A stretch of 64,000 nt of DNA. Source: an uncultured Lachnospiraceae bacterium. Its GTDB lineage: Bacteria; Bacillota; Clostridia; Lachnospirales; Lachnospiraceae. The position numbers were made by a program, and so were the translations under genes. The DNA lies in the NCBI GenBank assembly GCA_910579615.1, contig CAJTUA010000020.1, positions 231 to 64,230 of the forward strand. Direction: 5' to 3'. This document shows, in pieces, positions 33,733-42,165 of the stretch. The notes under the pieces were generated by a model. That model was not told where the DNA came from, did not search any database, and was given only the letters and a program-made list of their open reading frames with translations. Within the stretch, counting starts at the first letter, position 1, and each line of letters begins with the position of its first letter.

Positions 33733-34668
33733 TCAGCGTTGTGCCAGGCGATAAATAAAGGAATACACCTCGACATCGTATCCAATTTTTTTATAAAAAT
33801 CATTCCCGCCGCCAGTCAGGTATTCGCCGCCCATTTCCTTAAATCTCCGGTAATGCCTGGTCAATGCGGCAGAAGCCAATCCCTGGTGCTGGTATTCCGG
33901 TATCGTGCATAATGGTTCCATGTAGGCAAGTTTATTTTCCGGAACCCACCACATTCCGGAAAAGCACACATACTCCTCATTTTCGTTGGCAATCGTTACG
34001 CTATATTCATAAGTGGAATGGGGCGGCGGCGCCATCACATCACCCAGAACACCAATATACGATTTATGGGGATTCCAATCTGTGCTATCAACCGGGACAT
34101 CCCAATTTTCAAAAGGCCCTAATTCCCGTTCATTAAAGCCCTTCCAATTACATCTGGCAAGCTTTAATGGTTCAATCATGGATGGTTCAACAAAATGAAA
34201 TCCTTTTGGAAGTTCATAGTTTAATGTGGACGCTGCAATGTCAAGCCGATACTCCCGTTCTTTGCGGTGCAGCTGATATCCCTGTTTTTCGGCTGCATCC
34301 ATAAGGGCTCTTTGCGCTTTTGAAAATACAAATTCTTTTTCATTCTTCACATCCGGAAATACTTCGATTGCATATGCAATCATTTCATCCGCCAGTTTTT
34401 CATATTCAGGGAGTAAGACAAAATGTATGTTTGTTACCGGGTTTTCATAGAAAACAAATCCGACAATTTTATCTTCGTCCATCCAGAAACGGCAAAAGGG
34501 AAGATAATTCTTGTTCATCCACATAGATGTCAGTGCGTATTCAAAAAATGGGGCTTCCGCGTTTGTCATTCGTCTATCATCGACGGCATTATATGCTTCA
34601 ACCATAAAATTCCATGCCATGTCGATGTCTGTTAATAGCTGAAACTGTTTTGTTTTTATTTTTCCCAT
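33733..34668 (-). CDS. GNAT-family N-acetyltransferase
   Basis: The 311-residue protein appears to hold two GNAT-like halves. The C-terminal half has the acetyl-CoA binding pattern LAYMEPLCTIPEYQHQGLASAAL (motif A, Q/RxxGxA) and ends with the typical GGEYLTGGGNDFYKKIGYDVEVYSF. The N-terminal half has degenerate features (PFCRFWMDEDKIVGFVFYEN). The acceptor substrate cannot be predicted. AAGGAT lies eight bases upstream of the ATG. It is monocistronic with its own promoter and lies tail-to-tail with the PxpBC operon. Confidence 0.85.
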   Translation of the reverse strand: MGKIKTKQFQLLTDIDMAWNFMVEAYNAVDDRRMTNAEAPFFEYALTSMWMNKNYLPFCRFWMDEDKIVGFVFYENPVTNIHFVLLPEYEKLADEMIAYAIEVFPDVKNEKEFVFSKAQRALMDAAEKQGYQLHRKEREYRLDIAASTLNYELPKGFHFVEPSMIEPLKLARCNWKGFNERELGPFENWDVPVDSTDWNPHKSYIGVLGDVMAPPPHSTYEYSVTIANENEEYVCFSGMWWVPENKLAYMEPLCTIPEYQHQGLASAALTRHYRRFKEMGGEYLTGGGNDFYKKIGYDVEVYSFIYRLAQR

Positions 34669-34701
34669 GGAGTATCCTTCTTTCTGTCATTTTGTGGTAT
34701 G

Positions 34702-34730
34702 ATTCTATCAGTAAGAGCTTTATCCGGCAA
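34702..34730 (-). promoter_or_regulatory. Promoter of the GNAT gene
   Basis: On the minus strand TTGCCG (plus 34725-34730) and TAGAAT (plus 34702-34707) are 17 bases apart, close to the GNAT start codon. Confidence 0.55.
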
Positions 34731-34778
34731 GTACCAGGAATCATTATAATGATTCTTGCTCCTGCAACCGCCCATACG

Positions 34779-35036
34779 TTACCCATATATAATTTTTTTA
34801 ATCGTACTATATGCCAGGTTATACCGATTTGCTAACTCGTTGATAGAATAACCTTCTTTATAATATTTTTGGATTTCCTCATTCCGCTCCGAATAAAACA
34901 AACGGGAACCTGTCGTAGTGCCCCACTGTTTTTTCGAGGAAGTTTTTGGAACATACAATATTTCTCCCTCGATGTATGTCTGAAGTTCCTTTAATAGTTT
35001 TTCTGGTAATATTTCTGCTGCATTGATATATTTCAT
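34779..35036 (-). CDS. CD3324-type small helix-turn-helix protein
   Basis: The 85-residue protein resembles the CD3324 family of small Clostridia proteins: MKYINAAEILPEKLLKELQTYIEGEILYVP at the N-terminus, then a basic helical region ending in SINELANRYNLAYSTIKKIIYG, which reads as a helix-turn-helix. A DNA-binding role is inferred, target unknown. AAGGAG lies eight bases before the ATG. The upstream region has a 13-bp dyad at about 35100-35142. Confidence 0.82.
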   Translation of the reverse strand: MKYINAAEILPEKLLKELQTYIEGEILYVPKTSSKKQWGTTTGSRLFYSERNEEIQKYYKEGYSINELANRYNLAYSTIKKIIYG

Positions 35037-35480
35037 TTCTGCCGCTCCTTATTTACTTTTGATAAATAAAGTGCAGAAACAGCAGAACATATAGCGTTAT
35101 TCGCCCATACAGAATTCTATATGCCTGCTATTCTGCATGGGCAAAGAAGCTTTTGATTCCATTCATTCTTATAATTTGTTTTTTGCTTCTCATCTGGCAC
35201 CTCTCCTTCCCTGGGCTTTAAAATCGCCATAATCTTTCCATAATTTTGCAAATTCCACCCATTGGGTAATCATTTTATGTGGATATTATAGCATTTGGCG
35301 AAAGAAATTACAATGGAAGTCTAGGGTTTTGGTTTTTGTTCTTGACATCCTGCCTTTTCCTGTTATAACCTTATAGCATCTTAAATGGAAAAGCTATGGT
35401 AGAAAAATGTAAAAGCCGTGATGAAAAAAGAATCCGGACATTGTGAGATACAGTTTTTTGAAAAGAGGAAACAAGACATT
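35037..35480. other. Divergent intergenic region with dyad and promoter
   Basis: GCCCATACAGAAT and ATTCTGCATGGGC form an inverted repeat (about 35101-35142) with one mismatch and a 14-base loop, without T tract. A plus-strand promoter lies at 35342-35369. No small gene is convincing. Confidence 0.45.
35342..35369 (+). promoter_or_regulatory. Promoter of the LytTR/soluble-kinase operon
   Basis: TTGACA (35342-35347), 16 bases, TATAAC (35364-35369). The chosen ATG of the regulator lies about 110 bases downstream. Confidence 0.68.
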
Positions 35481-36272
35481 ATGACATACCGTGTTTTTAT
35501 TTGTGACGATGAACCGGAAATGTTACAGCGCCTTTTGGCGAGTGTAAAAGGTATATGGAAGGACAGCGAAGTGCGTGTGTTTTCGGATGGAAGTGATTTG
35601 CAGGATGCGTTGCAAAAGGCGGATGGCTGCGATATCCTTCTGCTTGATATCGACATGCCGGGGCTTACCGGGCTTGATATTGCAAGAAATCTTTCCGGTA
35701 TGGAAAAGCGCCCGCTGCTTGCGTTTGTGACAAGCCATGACGAGCTTGTTTATGACAGCCTGCAGTTTCATCCGTTTGGCTTTGTGCGCAAAAGCCATAT
35801 GGATACGGAATTGGAAAAGCTTTTAAAGGACTGTGTGAAGGAGCTTTTCGGGAAGGAGAGGCATTTTTGCTTTCAGGCGGCGGGTGCGAGGGTGAAGCTG
35901 CAGCTTTGCGATATTTTGTATTTCGAGGCGGAAGGGAATTATTTGAAGATTTATACACGGCGCGGGTCTGAGGAGGCGGGCGCTTTGAAAGATACAACAC
36001 ACGCCTTCAAGGGGATATTGCAGGATTCGCAGGGAATATCAAGTCCTCCTGAAACAGCGCCATACCGTTTCCGGGAAACACTCTCTGCGGTGGAGGCAGC
36101 GCTATCGGGAAGCGGTTTTGTGCGTATCCACAAGGGGTATCTGGTCAATCAGGCAGCGGTGAAGGTGCTTCGCGCAAACGAGGCGATTTTGGTGAATGGG
36201 GCTTGTATTCCGATTGGCAGAAGTTATGCGGAAACGGTCAAGAAGAAGCTGATGCGGTATATGCTTGGCTGA
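35481..36272 (+). CDS. LytTR-family response regulator
   Basis: The 263-residue protein has a receiver domain (VFICDDEPEM, phosphoacceptor Asp56 in LLLDIDMPGLTGLDIA, and FGFVRKSHMD where the conserved Lys normally lies) and a LytTR domain (LCDILYFEAEGNYLKIYTRR, SGFVRIHKGYLVNQAAVKVLRANEAI). About 25 extra residues interrupt the LytTR fold. I start at ATG 35481 (MTYRVFICDD), which fits receiver domains; AGAGGA lies about 11 bases upstream. The in-frame ATG at 35418 has no binding site. It precedes a kinase and an ABC exporter, the probable target. Confidence 0.9.
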   Translation: MTYRVFICDDEPEMLQRLLASVKGIWKDSEVRVFSDGSDLQDALQKADGCDILLLDIDMPGLTGLDIARNLSGMEKRPLLAFVTSHDELVYDSLQFHPFGFVRKSHMDTELEKLLKDCVKELFGKERHFCFQAAGARVKLQLCDILYFEAEGNYLKIYTRRGSEEAGALKDTTHAFKGILQDSQGISSPPETAPYRFRETLSAVEAALSGSGFVRIHKGYLVNQAAVKVLRANEAILVNGACIPIGRSYAETVKKKLMRYMLG

Positions 36273-36328
36273 TATGAATCATGCGCAAAAGGACAAGTGC
36301 AGTCAAAGCAGGGAGGGAGGAACTGTCG

Positions 36329-37057
36329 ATGAAAAAAGGAAAAAAGACCAATTGGCAGCAGGAATGTGAGCGCCTTTCGGCAGAATGCTGCCGCCTCTCG
36401 GGTGAGAAGGCGGAGTTGGAATACCAGTGGAATGAGTTGAAAGCATCCGCCGGGCAGCTGCGTGAACAGGATGCCCAAATCCGCGCGCTGCACGAGAATG
36501 CCCGCCGGCTCAAGCACGATATGAAAAACCATTTGATGGTAATTGCATCCTACTTAAACGGCGGGGATTATGGTGCGGCAAAGACCTATACCTCACAGAT
36601 TTTAGATAAGTTAAACGCGGTTCACAGCTATATTGAAACGGGAAATCTCCTGATGAACCATATTTTAAATGAAAAGCTGAATCTGGCGCGGGAGCTTGGG
36701 ATTTCGGTCAAGGCGGAGATTGAAAATCTTTCGTTTGGGCGCATGGAGAGTTTGGATTTTTCGGCGCTGCTCTCGAACCTTTTGGACAATGCCATTGAGG
36801 CGTGCCGTGCAGAAAAATTGCCGGAGCTTTCTGCAAAGATTACAAGGCGGAGGGATTACGAGACAATCCTTGTGAAAAACCGGATTGCAGCTTCTGTGCT
36901 TTTGAATAACCCGCAGCTGTGCTCGACGAAAGAGGAGAAGGATGGACATGGGATGGGGATTGCCCAGATCAGGAGTATAGTAGGAAAATATGATGGTATT
37001 TGTGATTTTTATGAGGAAGATGGGTGGTTTTGCGCATGTGCGTTTATCCCTGTATAA
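36329..37057 (+). CDS. GHKL histidine kinase lacking membrane helices
   Basis: The 242-residue kinase begins with a coiled-coil (about residues 8-58, repeated ECERLSAE-type heptads), then the H-box RLKHDMKNHLMV with predicted phosphorylated His63, an N-box (LLSNLLDNAIEAC) and a G-box (DGHGMGIAQIRSIV). No transmembrane helix is present, in contrast to usual AgrC-like kinases. It may sense a cytoplasmic signal or couple to another membrane protein such as the exporter downstream. I start at ATG 36329 after GGGAGG. An ATG at 36281 is possible but lacks a binding site. Confidence 0.85.
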   Translation: MKKGKKTNWQQECERLSAECCRLSGEKAELEYQWNELKASAGQLREQDAQIRALHENARRLKHDMKNHLMVIASYLNGGDYGAAKTYTSQILDKLNAVHSYIETGNLLMNHILNEKLNLARELGISVKAEIENLSFGRMESLDFSALLSNLLDNAIEACRAEKLPELSAKITRRRDYETILVKNRIAASVLLNNPQLCSTKEEKDGHGMGIAQIRSIVGKYDGICDFYEEDGWFCACAFIPV

Positions 37058-37077
37058 GTGGTGTTTATCCCAGTCCC

Positions 37078-37106
37078 TTGCAATCAGACATTGCAGGGGA
37101 TATATT
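37078..37106 (+). promoter_or_regulatory. Possible promoter of the ABC exporter genes
   Basis: TTGCAA (37078-37083) and TATATT (37101-37106) are 17 bases apart, 21 bases after the kinase stop. The first exporter gene starts about 190 bases later. Confidence 0.45.
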
Positions 37107-37294
37107 TATGCGCAGAGGCGCGAATGGAATCTGGCTGTTTTGCAGGGCGCGCCCCGCGCACGGCGAGTAGTGGAGAAAAACATTTCCCTGCTCGATTGCG
37201 CAGGGGGCGTAAATGGCGACCGCGAAAGAAAGGGGAAAAGGACTGCCGCAGGATATTGCATTTTTATGCCGCGCGGCAGCCTGTAAAATAAATC

Positions 37295-38203
37295 ATGGTT
37301 CATTTTCAAAATGTAAAGAAATTCGCGCTTTCGGATATTTCACTCCATATCCCGGCAGGGGAGCGGGTGGGGTTGCTCGGTGGGGCGGGGAGTGGAAAGA
37401 CAACCTTGCTAAAGCTCGCCTGCGGGCTGCTTGCGCCAGAATGCGGAAGTGTGCGCGTACTTGGGCAAAATCCGGCTGCATATCAAAAAAGCCCTGTCCT
37501 GCCCGTTTCCGCGTATTTTGCCGGATTGCCGCTGCTTGACAAAAACGACAGCATTTGCCAGGGGTTTGGGCTAATCCAGAAGATGTACAACATCCCCAAA
37601 CCACAGTTTTTGGCGGATTATAAAGAACTGTCTGCGCAGCTCGGTTTTGGGATGTTTGAACAGGAGGCAGTAAAGACGCTTTCGCTCGGGCAGCGCGTGC
37701 GGGCGGAGCTTGCGGCGGCGTTGATTACCCGCCCGAAGCTGCTTTTATTGGATGAGCCGAATGCGGGGCTTGATGAAAACGGAAAGTCGGCGCTGCGCGA
37801 GATTCTGACAAAGCGGGGGCATCAGGGCTTGACCGTGCTGATAGCGACCAGTGATATGGTTGGGATTGTAAAGCTTTGTACGCGCTTTGTGGTGCTTGAG
37901 GGCGGAAAAGTGGTGTTTTACGGGAGTGAAAGGAATTTGCGCAATCGGTTTGTACCCATGGATGTGATGACGGTTGTTCTGGGCGGTAAGCTGCCGGATT
38001 TGGAGGATTTGCCGTTGAAACGGTATCGGATTGAAGGGAATCGCCTGACAATCTCTTACAATTCCAACCATGTTACGGCGGCGGAGATTTTAAAGCGCTT
38101 GCTTGCGCAGACGGAAGTGACCGAGGTAAAGATAAAAAAACCGACGTTGGAGGACGCAAGGATAGAAGAAAACTTGGGTTTTGAGGGGGATTTTTGGCGA
38201 TAG
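37295..38203 (+). CDS. ABC transporter ATP-binding protein (first of two)
   Basis: The 302-residue ATPase has Walker A GGAGSGKTT, signature LSLGQRVRAELAAAL and Walker B LLLLDEPNAGLDE. The C-terminal 90 residues (PLKRYRIEGNRLTISYN...) are typical of exporter ATPases. The usual signature Ser-Gly-Gly is LSLGQ here, as in related drug and lipid exporters. The ribosome binding site before ATG 37295 is weak. It is followed 61 bases later by a second ATPase gene, so the transporter may use a heterodimer of ATPases. Confidence 0.85.
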   Translation: MVHFQNVKKFALSDISLHIPAGERVGLLGGAGSGKTTLLKLACGLLAPECGSVRVLGQNPAAYQKSPVLPVSAYFAGLPLLDKNDSICQGFGLIQKMYNIPKPQFLADYKELSAQLGFGMFEQEAVKTLSLGQRVRAELAAALITRPKLLLLDEPNAGLDENGKSALREILTKRGHQGLTVLIATSDMVGIVKLCTRFVVLEGGKVVFYGSERNLRNRFVPMDVMTVVLGGKLPDLEDLPLKRYRIEGNRLTISYNSNHVTAAEILKRLLAQTEVTEVKIKKPTLEDARIEENLGFEGDFWR

Positions 38204-38264
38204 GAGTGTTTGGGCAGGGAAAGGGGTTTTCAGCGGACAGCGTTATGGAAAGGGGGAAGACAAA

Positions 38265-39275
38265 ATGAGTTTTATCGAAGTAAAAAATGTGAGCAAGACG
38301 TTTTGTATCAACAAACGCCAGAGCGGTGTAACAGGGATGCTTGCGAATTTATTTGCACCGAAGTACGAGATAAAGGAGGCGGTAAAGGATATCAGTTTTT
38401 CCATCGGGCAGGGGGAGATGGTCGGGTTTATCGGGCCGAACGGCGCGGGCAAGTCCACGACCATCAAGATGCTCTCTGGCATTTTATTCCCGGAAAGCGG
38501 TGAAATTACGGTTGGCGGTCTTATCCCATATAAACAGCGCAAAGCCTATGTCGGCAGCATCGGTGTTGTGTTTGGGCAGAAATCACAGCTGCAGTGGGAT
38601 TTGCCGGTGATAGACAGCTTTGAGCTGCTCAAAGCCATTTACCGCGTGCCGGAGGAGGTTTATCAAAAGAACATGAAGCGCTATACCGAAATGCTTGAGA
38701 TGGGCGGCTTTATCCATCAGCCGGTCCGACAGCTTTCCCTTGGCCAGAGGATGCGCGCGGATATTGTCGCGGCGCTGCTGCATTCGCCGAAAATTGTATT
38801 TTTTGACGAGCCGACCATTGGCGTGGATGTGGTGGGAAAGGAAACAATCCGGAATTTTATCCGTGAGCTGAACGAGCAGGATAATGTTACGATGCTGTTT
38901 ACGACGCACGACATGCAGGATATTGAAAAGACCTGCGACCGCCTGATTATTATTGATGCGGGCAGGAAGGTTTATGACGGCACTCTGCCAGGCATACGGG
39001 AGCGCTACGGCACGACGAGGCAGCTCGACGTGGAATTTTCTTTGCAGCAGGAAATTGAACCGATGGAGAAGGTCGCGGTGGTCGATTTGGGCGATAACAA
39101 AAAGCGGTTTGTTTTTGAGAGCCATGAGATACATATCAATGAGTTGATGAATCAGCTGTTAAACCGCTACAGCATTCGGGATATGAATATTTCCGAGCCG
39201 GAAATTGAGAGCATTATCCGCAAGATTTACAGCGGGGAGGCAAGGGACGCAAAGTCTGGCTGCAAGGAAGCGTAG
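38265..39275 (+). CDS. ABC transporter ATP-binding protein (COG4586-like)
   Basis: The 336-residue ATPase has IGPNGAGKSTTIKMLSG (Walker A), LSLGQRMRADIVAALLHSP (signature) and VFFDEPTIGVDVVGK (Walker B). The N-terminal stretch with LFAPKYEIKEAVKDISFSI and the VFGQKSQLQWDLPVIDSFELLKAIYRV region match ATPases that pair with the ABC-2-type permeases found next. I start at ATG 38265 because AAAGGGGG lies just upstream. The substrate is unknown; related systems export drugs or lipids. Confidence 0.92.
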   Translation: MSFIEVKNVSKTFCINKRQSGVTGMLANLFAPKYEIKEAVKDISFSIGQGEMVGFIGPNGAGKSTTIKMLSGILFPESGEITVGGLIPYKQRKAYVGSIGVVFGQKSQLQWDLPVIDSFELLKAIYRVPEEVYQKNMKRYTEMLEMGGFIHQPVRQLSLGQRMRADIVAALLHSPKIVFFDEPTIGVDVVGKETIRNFIRELNEQDNVTMLFTTHDMQDIEKTCDRLIIIDAGRKVYDGTLPGIRERYGTTRQLDVEFSLQQEIEPMEKVAVVDLGDNKKRFVFESHEIHINELMNQLLNRYSIRDMNISEPEIESIIRKIYSGEARDAKSGCKEA

Positions 39276-39311
39276 CAGACTTCCGCAAAAAGAAAGGAGA
39301 GCGTTTGGACA

Positions 39312-40106
39312 ATGAAATTATCACCTTATTTTGCATACGCGAAAAAATGTTTTCTCGGGCGCAGCGCATACCGTTTTGACCATTTGATGAATATTCTTTC
39401 TACCTGTTTGCAGATTTTTATTTTCTGGGGGATTTACCGCGCGCTTTATGGCGGAAATTCGGAAGTAGATGGAATTACCCTGCCAATGGTCACGACAAAT
39501 TTTATGCTTTCAATGGGGCTTGGCGCGGTATTTTGCACGAACGATTATTTTTTGCCAGATAAAATCCACGATGGGAGCATTTCGACGGAGCTGCTGCGCC
39601 CCATTAGTTTTCCGGGCAGGATGGTTGCCGAAAATGCAGGCAACGCACTGTTTAATCTGATATTCCGTTTTGCCCCGGCATTGCTTGCGGCAGTGCTTAC
39701 CATTGGGATGAGCGCCCCGGCGGGTGCGGCAATGTTCGGGATGTTTTTAATCAGCGCGCTGCTTGGTTACGGGGTGCTTTGGGCAATCAGTTTTACCGTG
39801 CAGATGAGTGCGTTTTGGTTCGTCAATGTCTGGAGCATCACGACCATCAAGAATGTGTTTATCAATGTGCTTTCCGGCTCCATGATTCCGCTGTGGTTTA
39901 TGCCGGGATGGATGTCCGGCGTGCTGCGTTTTACACCGTTTTCTTCTATTTATTTTACCCCGGTGCAGATTTATCTGGGACAGCTGAATAATTGGGAAAT
40001 CGCGGAAAAATGTGCGGTGCAGCTGGTGTGGATTGTGCTGATTTATTTGGTGGGGGATATGCTTTGGAGAAAGGGACAGCGGAAATTGGTTGTGCAGGGC
40101 GGCTGA
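39312..40106 (+). CDS. ABC-2-type permease (COG4587-like)
   Basis: The 264-residue membrane protein has about six hydrophobic helices and begins MKLSPYFAYAKKCFLGRSAYRFDHLMN, as in permeases paired with COG4586-type ATPases. The central helices include NVFINVLSGSMIPLWFMPGWMSGVLRFTPFSSIYFTP, the conserved ABC-2 segment. GAAAGGAG precedes the ATG. It is one half of the transmembrane pathway; the next gene supplies the other half. Confidence 0.88.
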   Translation: MKLSPYFAYAKKCFLGRSAYRFDHLMNILSTCLQIFIFWGIYRALYGGNSEVDGITLPMVTTNFMLSMGLGAVFCTNDYFLPDKIHDGSISTELLRPISFPGRMVAENAGNALFNLIFRFAPALLAAVLTIGMSAPAGAAMFGMFLISALLGYGVLWAISFTVQMSAFWFVNVWSITTIKNVFINVLSGSMIPLWFMPGWMSGVLRFTPFSSIYFTPVQIYLGQLNNWEIAEKCAVQLVWIVLIYLVGDMLWRKGQRKLVVQGG

Positions 40107-40150
40107 TGGAAAAATAATTTTTGTGCGGCCGCCAAAAATGGAGGAGTAAT

Positions 40151-40957
40151 ATGAAAGATATCGTGCATTTGGTTGGGGTTTATACGAAAACAACGGCAAA
40201 ATCATGGTTCCAGTACCGGGTGGATGCCCTGCTGCGCTCGCTTGCCGTGTTTTTGCGGGAATCGACGGGAATTATTGTGATTTATTTTACATTGCAAAAA
40301 TTTGACACTCTGAATGGCTGGAATATTTACGAGCTGCTTTTTTTATACAGCCTGCTCTTTCTGACCTACGGAATTATGATTGTTTTCTTTACGGGGCTGC
40401 GCGATTTTGGGCGCACGGTTCGCAGCGGTGGATTTGACCGTTTCATCCTGCGCCCGCGCGGTCTTTTGTTTCAGCTTATATTCGCGAATGCCGACTGGTT
40501 TGCTGCCGTCGGGCACGGCGGGCTTGGGGTGGTTTTATTTCTCGTTTCTGCGGGGAAGGTCGGAATCGTGTGGAATGTGTGGAAGGTTCTATATTACCTG
40601 TTTGCGGTGGCGGGCGGCGTGCTGATTCAGGGCGCAGTGTTTTTAGTGCTTGCAACACTCAATATTTATCTGCTTGAGACCGGCAGTTTAAAGGAGCTGC
40701 TCTATTTCAACATGCGCAAATTTGCAGGGTACCCGATTAGCATTTTCCACAAAGCGGTGCAGTTTATTATGATTTATATTATGCCGTTTGCGTTCGTGAA
40801 TTATTTTCCGGCGCAGTATTTGCTGCGCAAGGAGGATATGGCGGGCTATCCGCAGGTTTTCCTGTACCTGACCCCGGTGGTCGGGGTGGGGATGTATCTG
40901 GCGGCGTATTTCTTTTGGCGGTTCAGTGTAAAGTATTATAAGAGTTCGGGGAATTAG
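40151..40957 (+). CDS. ABC-2-type permease (COG3694-like)
   Basis: The 268-residue protein has six predicted helices, starts KDIVHLVGVYTKTTAKSWFQYRVDALL and contains the conserved FGRTVRSGGFDRFILRPRGLLFQ cytoplasmic loop and the MPFAFVNYFPAQYLL segment. This set is typical for the partner of the preceding permease. GGAGGAG stands directly upstream of the ATG. The four genes 37295-40957 form one exporter, downstream of a LytTR system likely to control it. Confidence 0.88.
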   Translation: MKDIVHLVGVYTKTTAKSWFQYRVDALLRSLAVFLRESTGIIVIYFTLQKFDTLNGWNIYELLFLYSLLFLTYGIMIVFFTGLRDFGRTVRSGGFDRFILRPRGLLFQLIFANADWFAAVGHGGLGVVLFLVSAGKVGIVWNVWKVLYYLFAVAGGVLIQGAVFLVLATLNIYLLETGSLKELLYFNMRKFAGYPISIFHKAVQFIMIYIMPFAFVNYFPAQYLLRKEDMAGYPQVFLYLTPVVGVGMYLAAYFFWRFSVKYYKSSGN

Positions 40958-40962
40958 GGGGA

Positions 40963-40991
40963 TTGAAGCAAATGGTTGCTTGTGATATAAT
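40963..40991 (+). promoter_or_regulatory. Promoter of the monooxygenase-like gene
   Basis: TTGAAG (40963-40968), 17 bases, TATAAT (40986-40991). The TTG start codon lies about 30 bases after the predicted transcription start. Confidence 0.68.
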
Positions 40992-41028
40992 CAAGCGAAT
41001 AAATCAGGACTTGTCGGAGGGAAATTAA

Positions 41029-41361
41029 TTGGCGATTACAGTGAATATTTATTATAGCGGCATAAATGGCAGTGCAAGGGAATTTGCAAAAGAAATGGTT
41101 TCAGGCGGAATTGTTGCTGACATTCGCGCAGAAGACGGAAATCTCAGATACGAATATTTTTTTCCGATGGAAGATGAAGAAACGGTTCTTTTGATTGACA
41201 GCTGGAAAGACCAGGCTTCCATTGATGCCCATCACGCTTCCCCTATGATGGGAAAAATTATGGAGCTTCGGGAAAAGTATAATTTGCATATGCGGGTGGA
41301 GCGCTATCGTTCGGATGAGGATGGAGTGCCTGCGGCAGACAAAGCATTTATAAGGGAATAA
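41029..41361 (+). CDS. Antibiotic biosynthesis monooxygenase (ABM)-domain protein
   Basis: The 110-residue protein is a small ferredoxin-like-fold ABM protein: ITVNIYYSGINGSAREFAKEM, YEYFFPMEDEETVLLIDSWKDQASIDAHHASPMMGKI. Relatives include quinol monooxygenases and haem-degrading enzymes; many have unknown substrates. The second half shows the conserved W...HxxxxH-like region. The start is TTG, decided by GGAGGGAAATTAA directly upstream, with no ATG nearby. It is the only gene between the exporter and the sigma factor. Confidence 0.82.
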   Translation: MAITVNIYYSGINGSAREFAKEMVSGGIVADIRAEDGNLRYEYFFPMEDEETVLLIDSWKDQASIDAHHASPMMGKIMELREKYNLHMRVERYRSDEDGVPAADKAFIRE

Positions 41362-41607
41362 GGGGCTGTATGCGGCAGCTCTGACCGGACCGCTATAGGA
41401 ACATAATAGGATGGGGAACGTGGGAAAATAACAGGTGTGAAAAAAAATAATCTTCATAGTGAGAGAATTCCTTTTTTGGTTCGTTTAATTAGTGAAAGGC
41501 AGCAGGCAGAAGTGGAGGTATCGAGAGAATTTGCAAAATGCATTTTGGGAAATACTGGATACAAGTGCATCTGTGATGCTGGATACCTTTCAGAAAGGAG
41601 CGAATCA

Positions 41608-42165
41608 ATGGATAACGGTGCAAGTAGCTACCGCCGTTTCCTTGATGGTGACGAGAGCGGCATTGTAGAGATTATAAGGGATTACAAGGATGGCCTGATG
41701 TTATATCTGAACGGCTTCGTGCAGAATATCCATACGGCGGAGGATTTGATGGAGGACACCTTTGTCCGGCTCGTGGCAAAAAGGCCAAAGTTTTCTGCCA
41801 GATATTCGTTTAAGACCTGGCTGTACACGATTGGGCGGAATGTGGCGATTGATTATCTGCGGCATAATTCCAAAATGCTTCCGGCTTCTGGGGAAGAACT
41901 GCAAAGGGAAAAGAGCGAAGAGGCAGGGCTAGAGCAGTCCTATTTGCGGGAGGAGCAGAAAATCCTGCTGCATGGGGCGATGGGGAGGTTAAAACTGGAG
42001 TACCGCCAGGTATTGTATTTGTCGTTTTTTGAGGATTTTGACAACGCCCAGATTGCGGCCGTAATGAAAAAGAGCAAGCGTCAGATTGAAAACCTTATGT
42101 ACCGTGCAAAAATGTCGCTAAAATCAGAACTTGAGAAGGAGGGCTTTGTCTATGAAGGATTATAA
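41608..42165 (+). CDS. ECF-type RNA polymerase sigma factor
   Basis: The 185-residue protein has a sigma-2 region (GIVEIIRDYKDGLMLYLNGFVQNIHTAEDLMEDTFVRLVAKRPKF, SFKTWLYTIGRNVAIDYLR) and a sigma-4 region (LKLEYRQVLYLSFFEDFDNAQIAAVMKKSKRQIENLMYRAKMSLK). It redirects RNA polymerase to a small regulon under stress. I start at ATG 41608, placed after AAAGGAG. A long in-frame upstream extension is not supported. Its stop overlaps the next gene, a membrane protein that is likely its anti-sigma factor. Confidence 0.93.
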   Translation: MDNGASSYRRFLDGDESGIVEIIRDYKDGLMLYLNGFVQNIHTAEDLMEDTFVRLVAKRPKFSARYSFKTWLYTIGRNVAIDYLRHNSKMLPASGEELQREKSEEAGLEQSYLREEQKILLHGAMGRLKLEYRQVLYLSFFEDFDNAQIAAVMKKSKRQIENLMYRAKMSLKSELEKEGFVYEGL

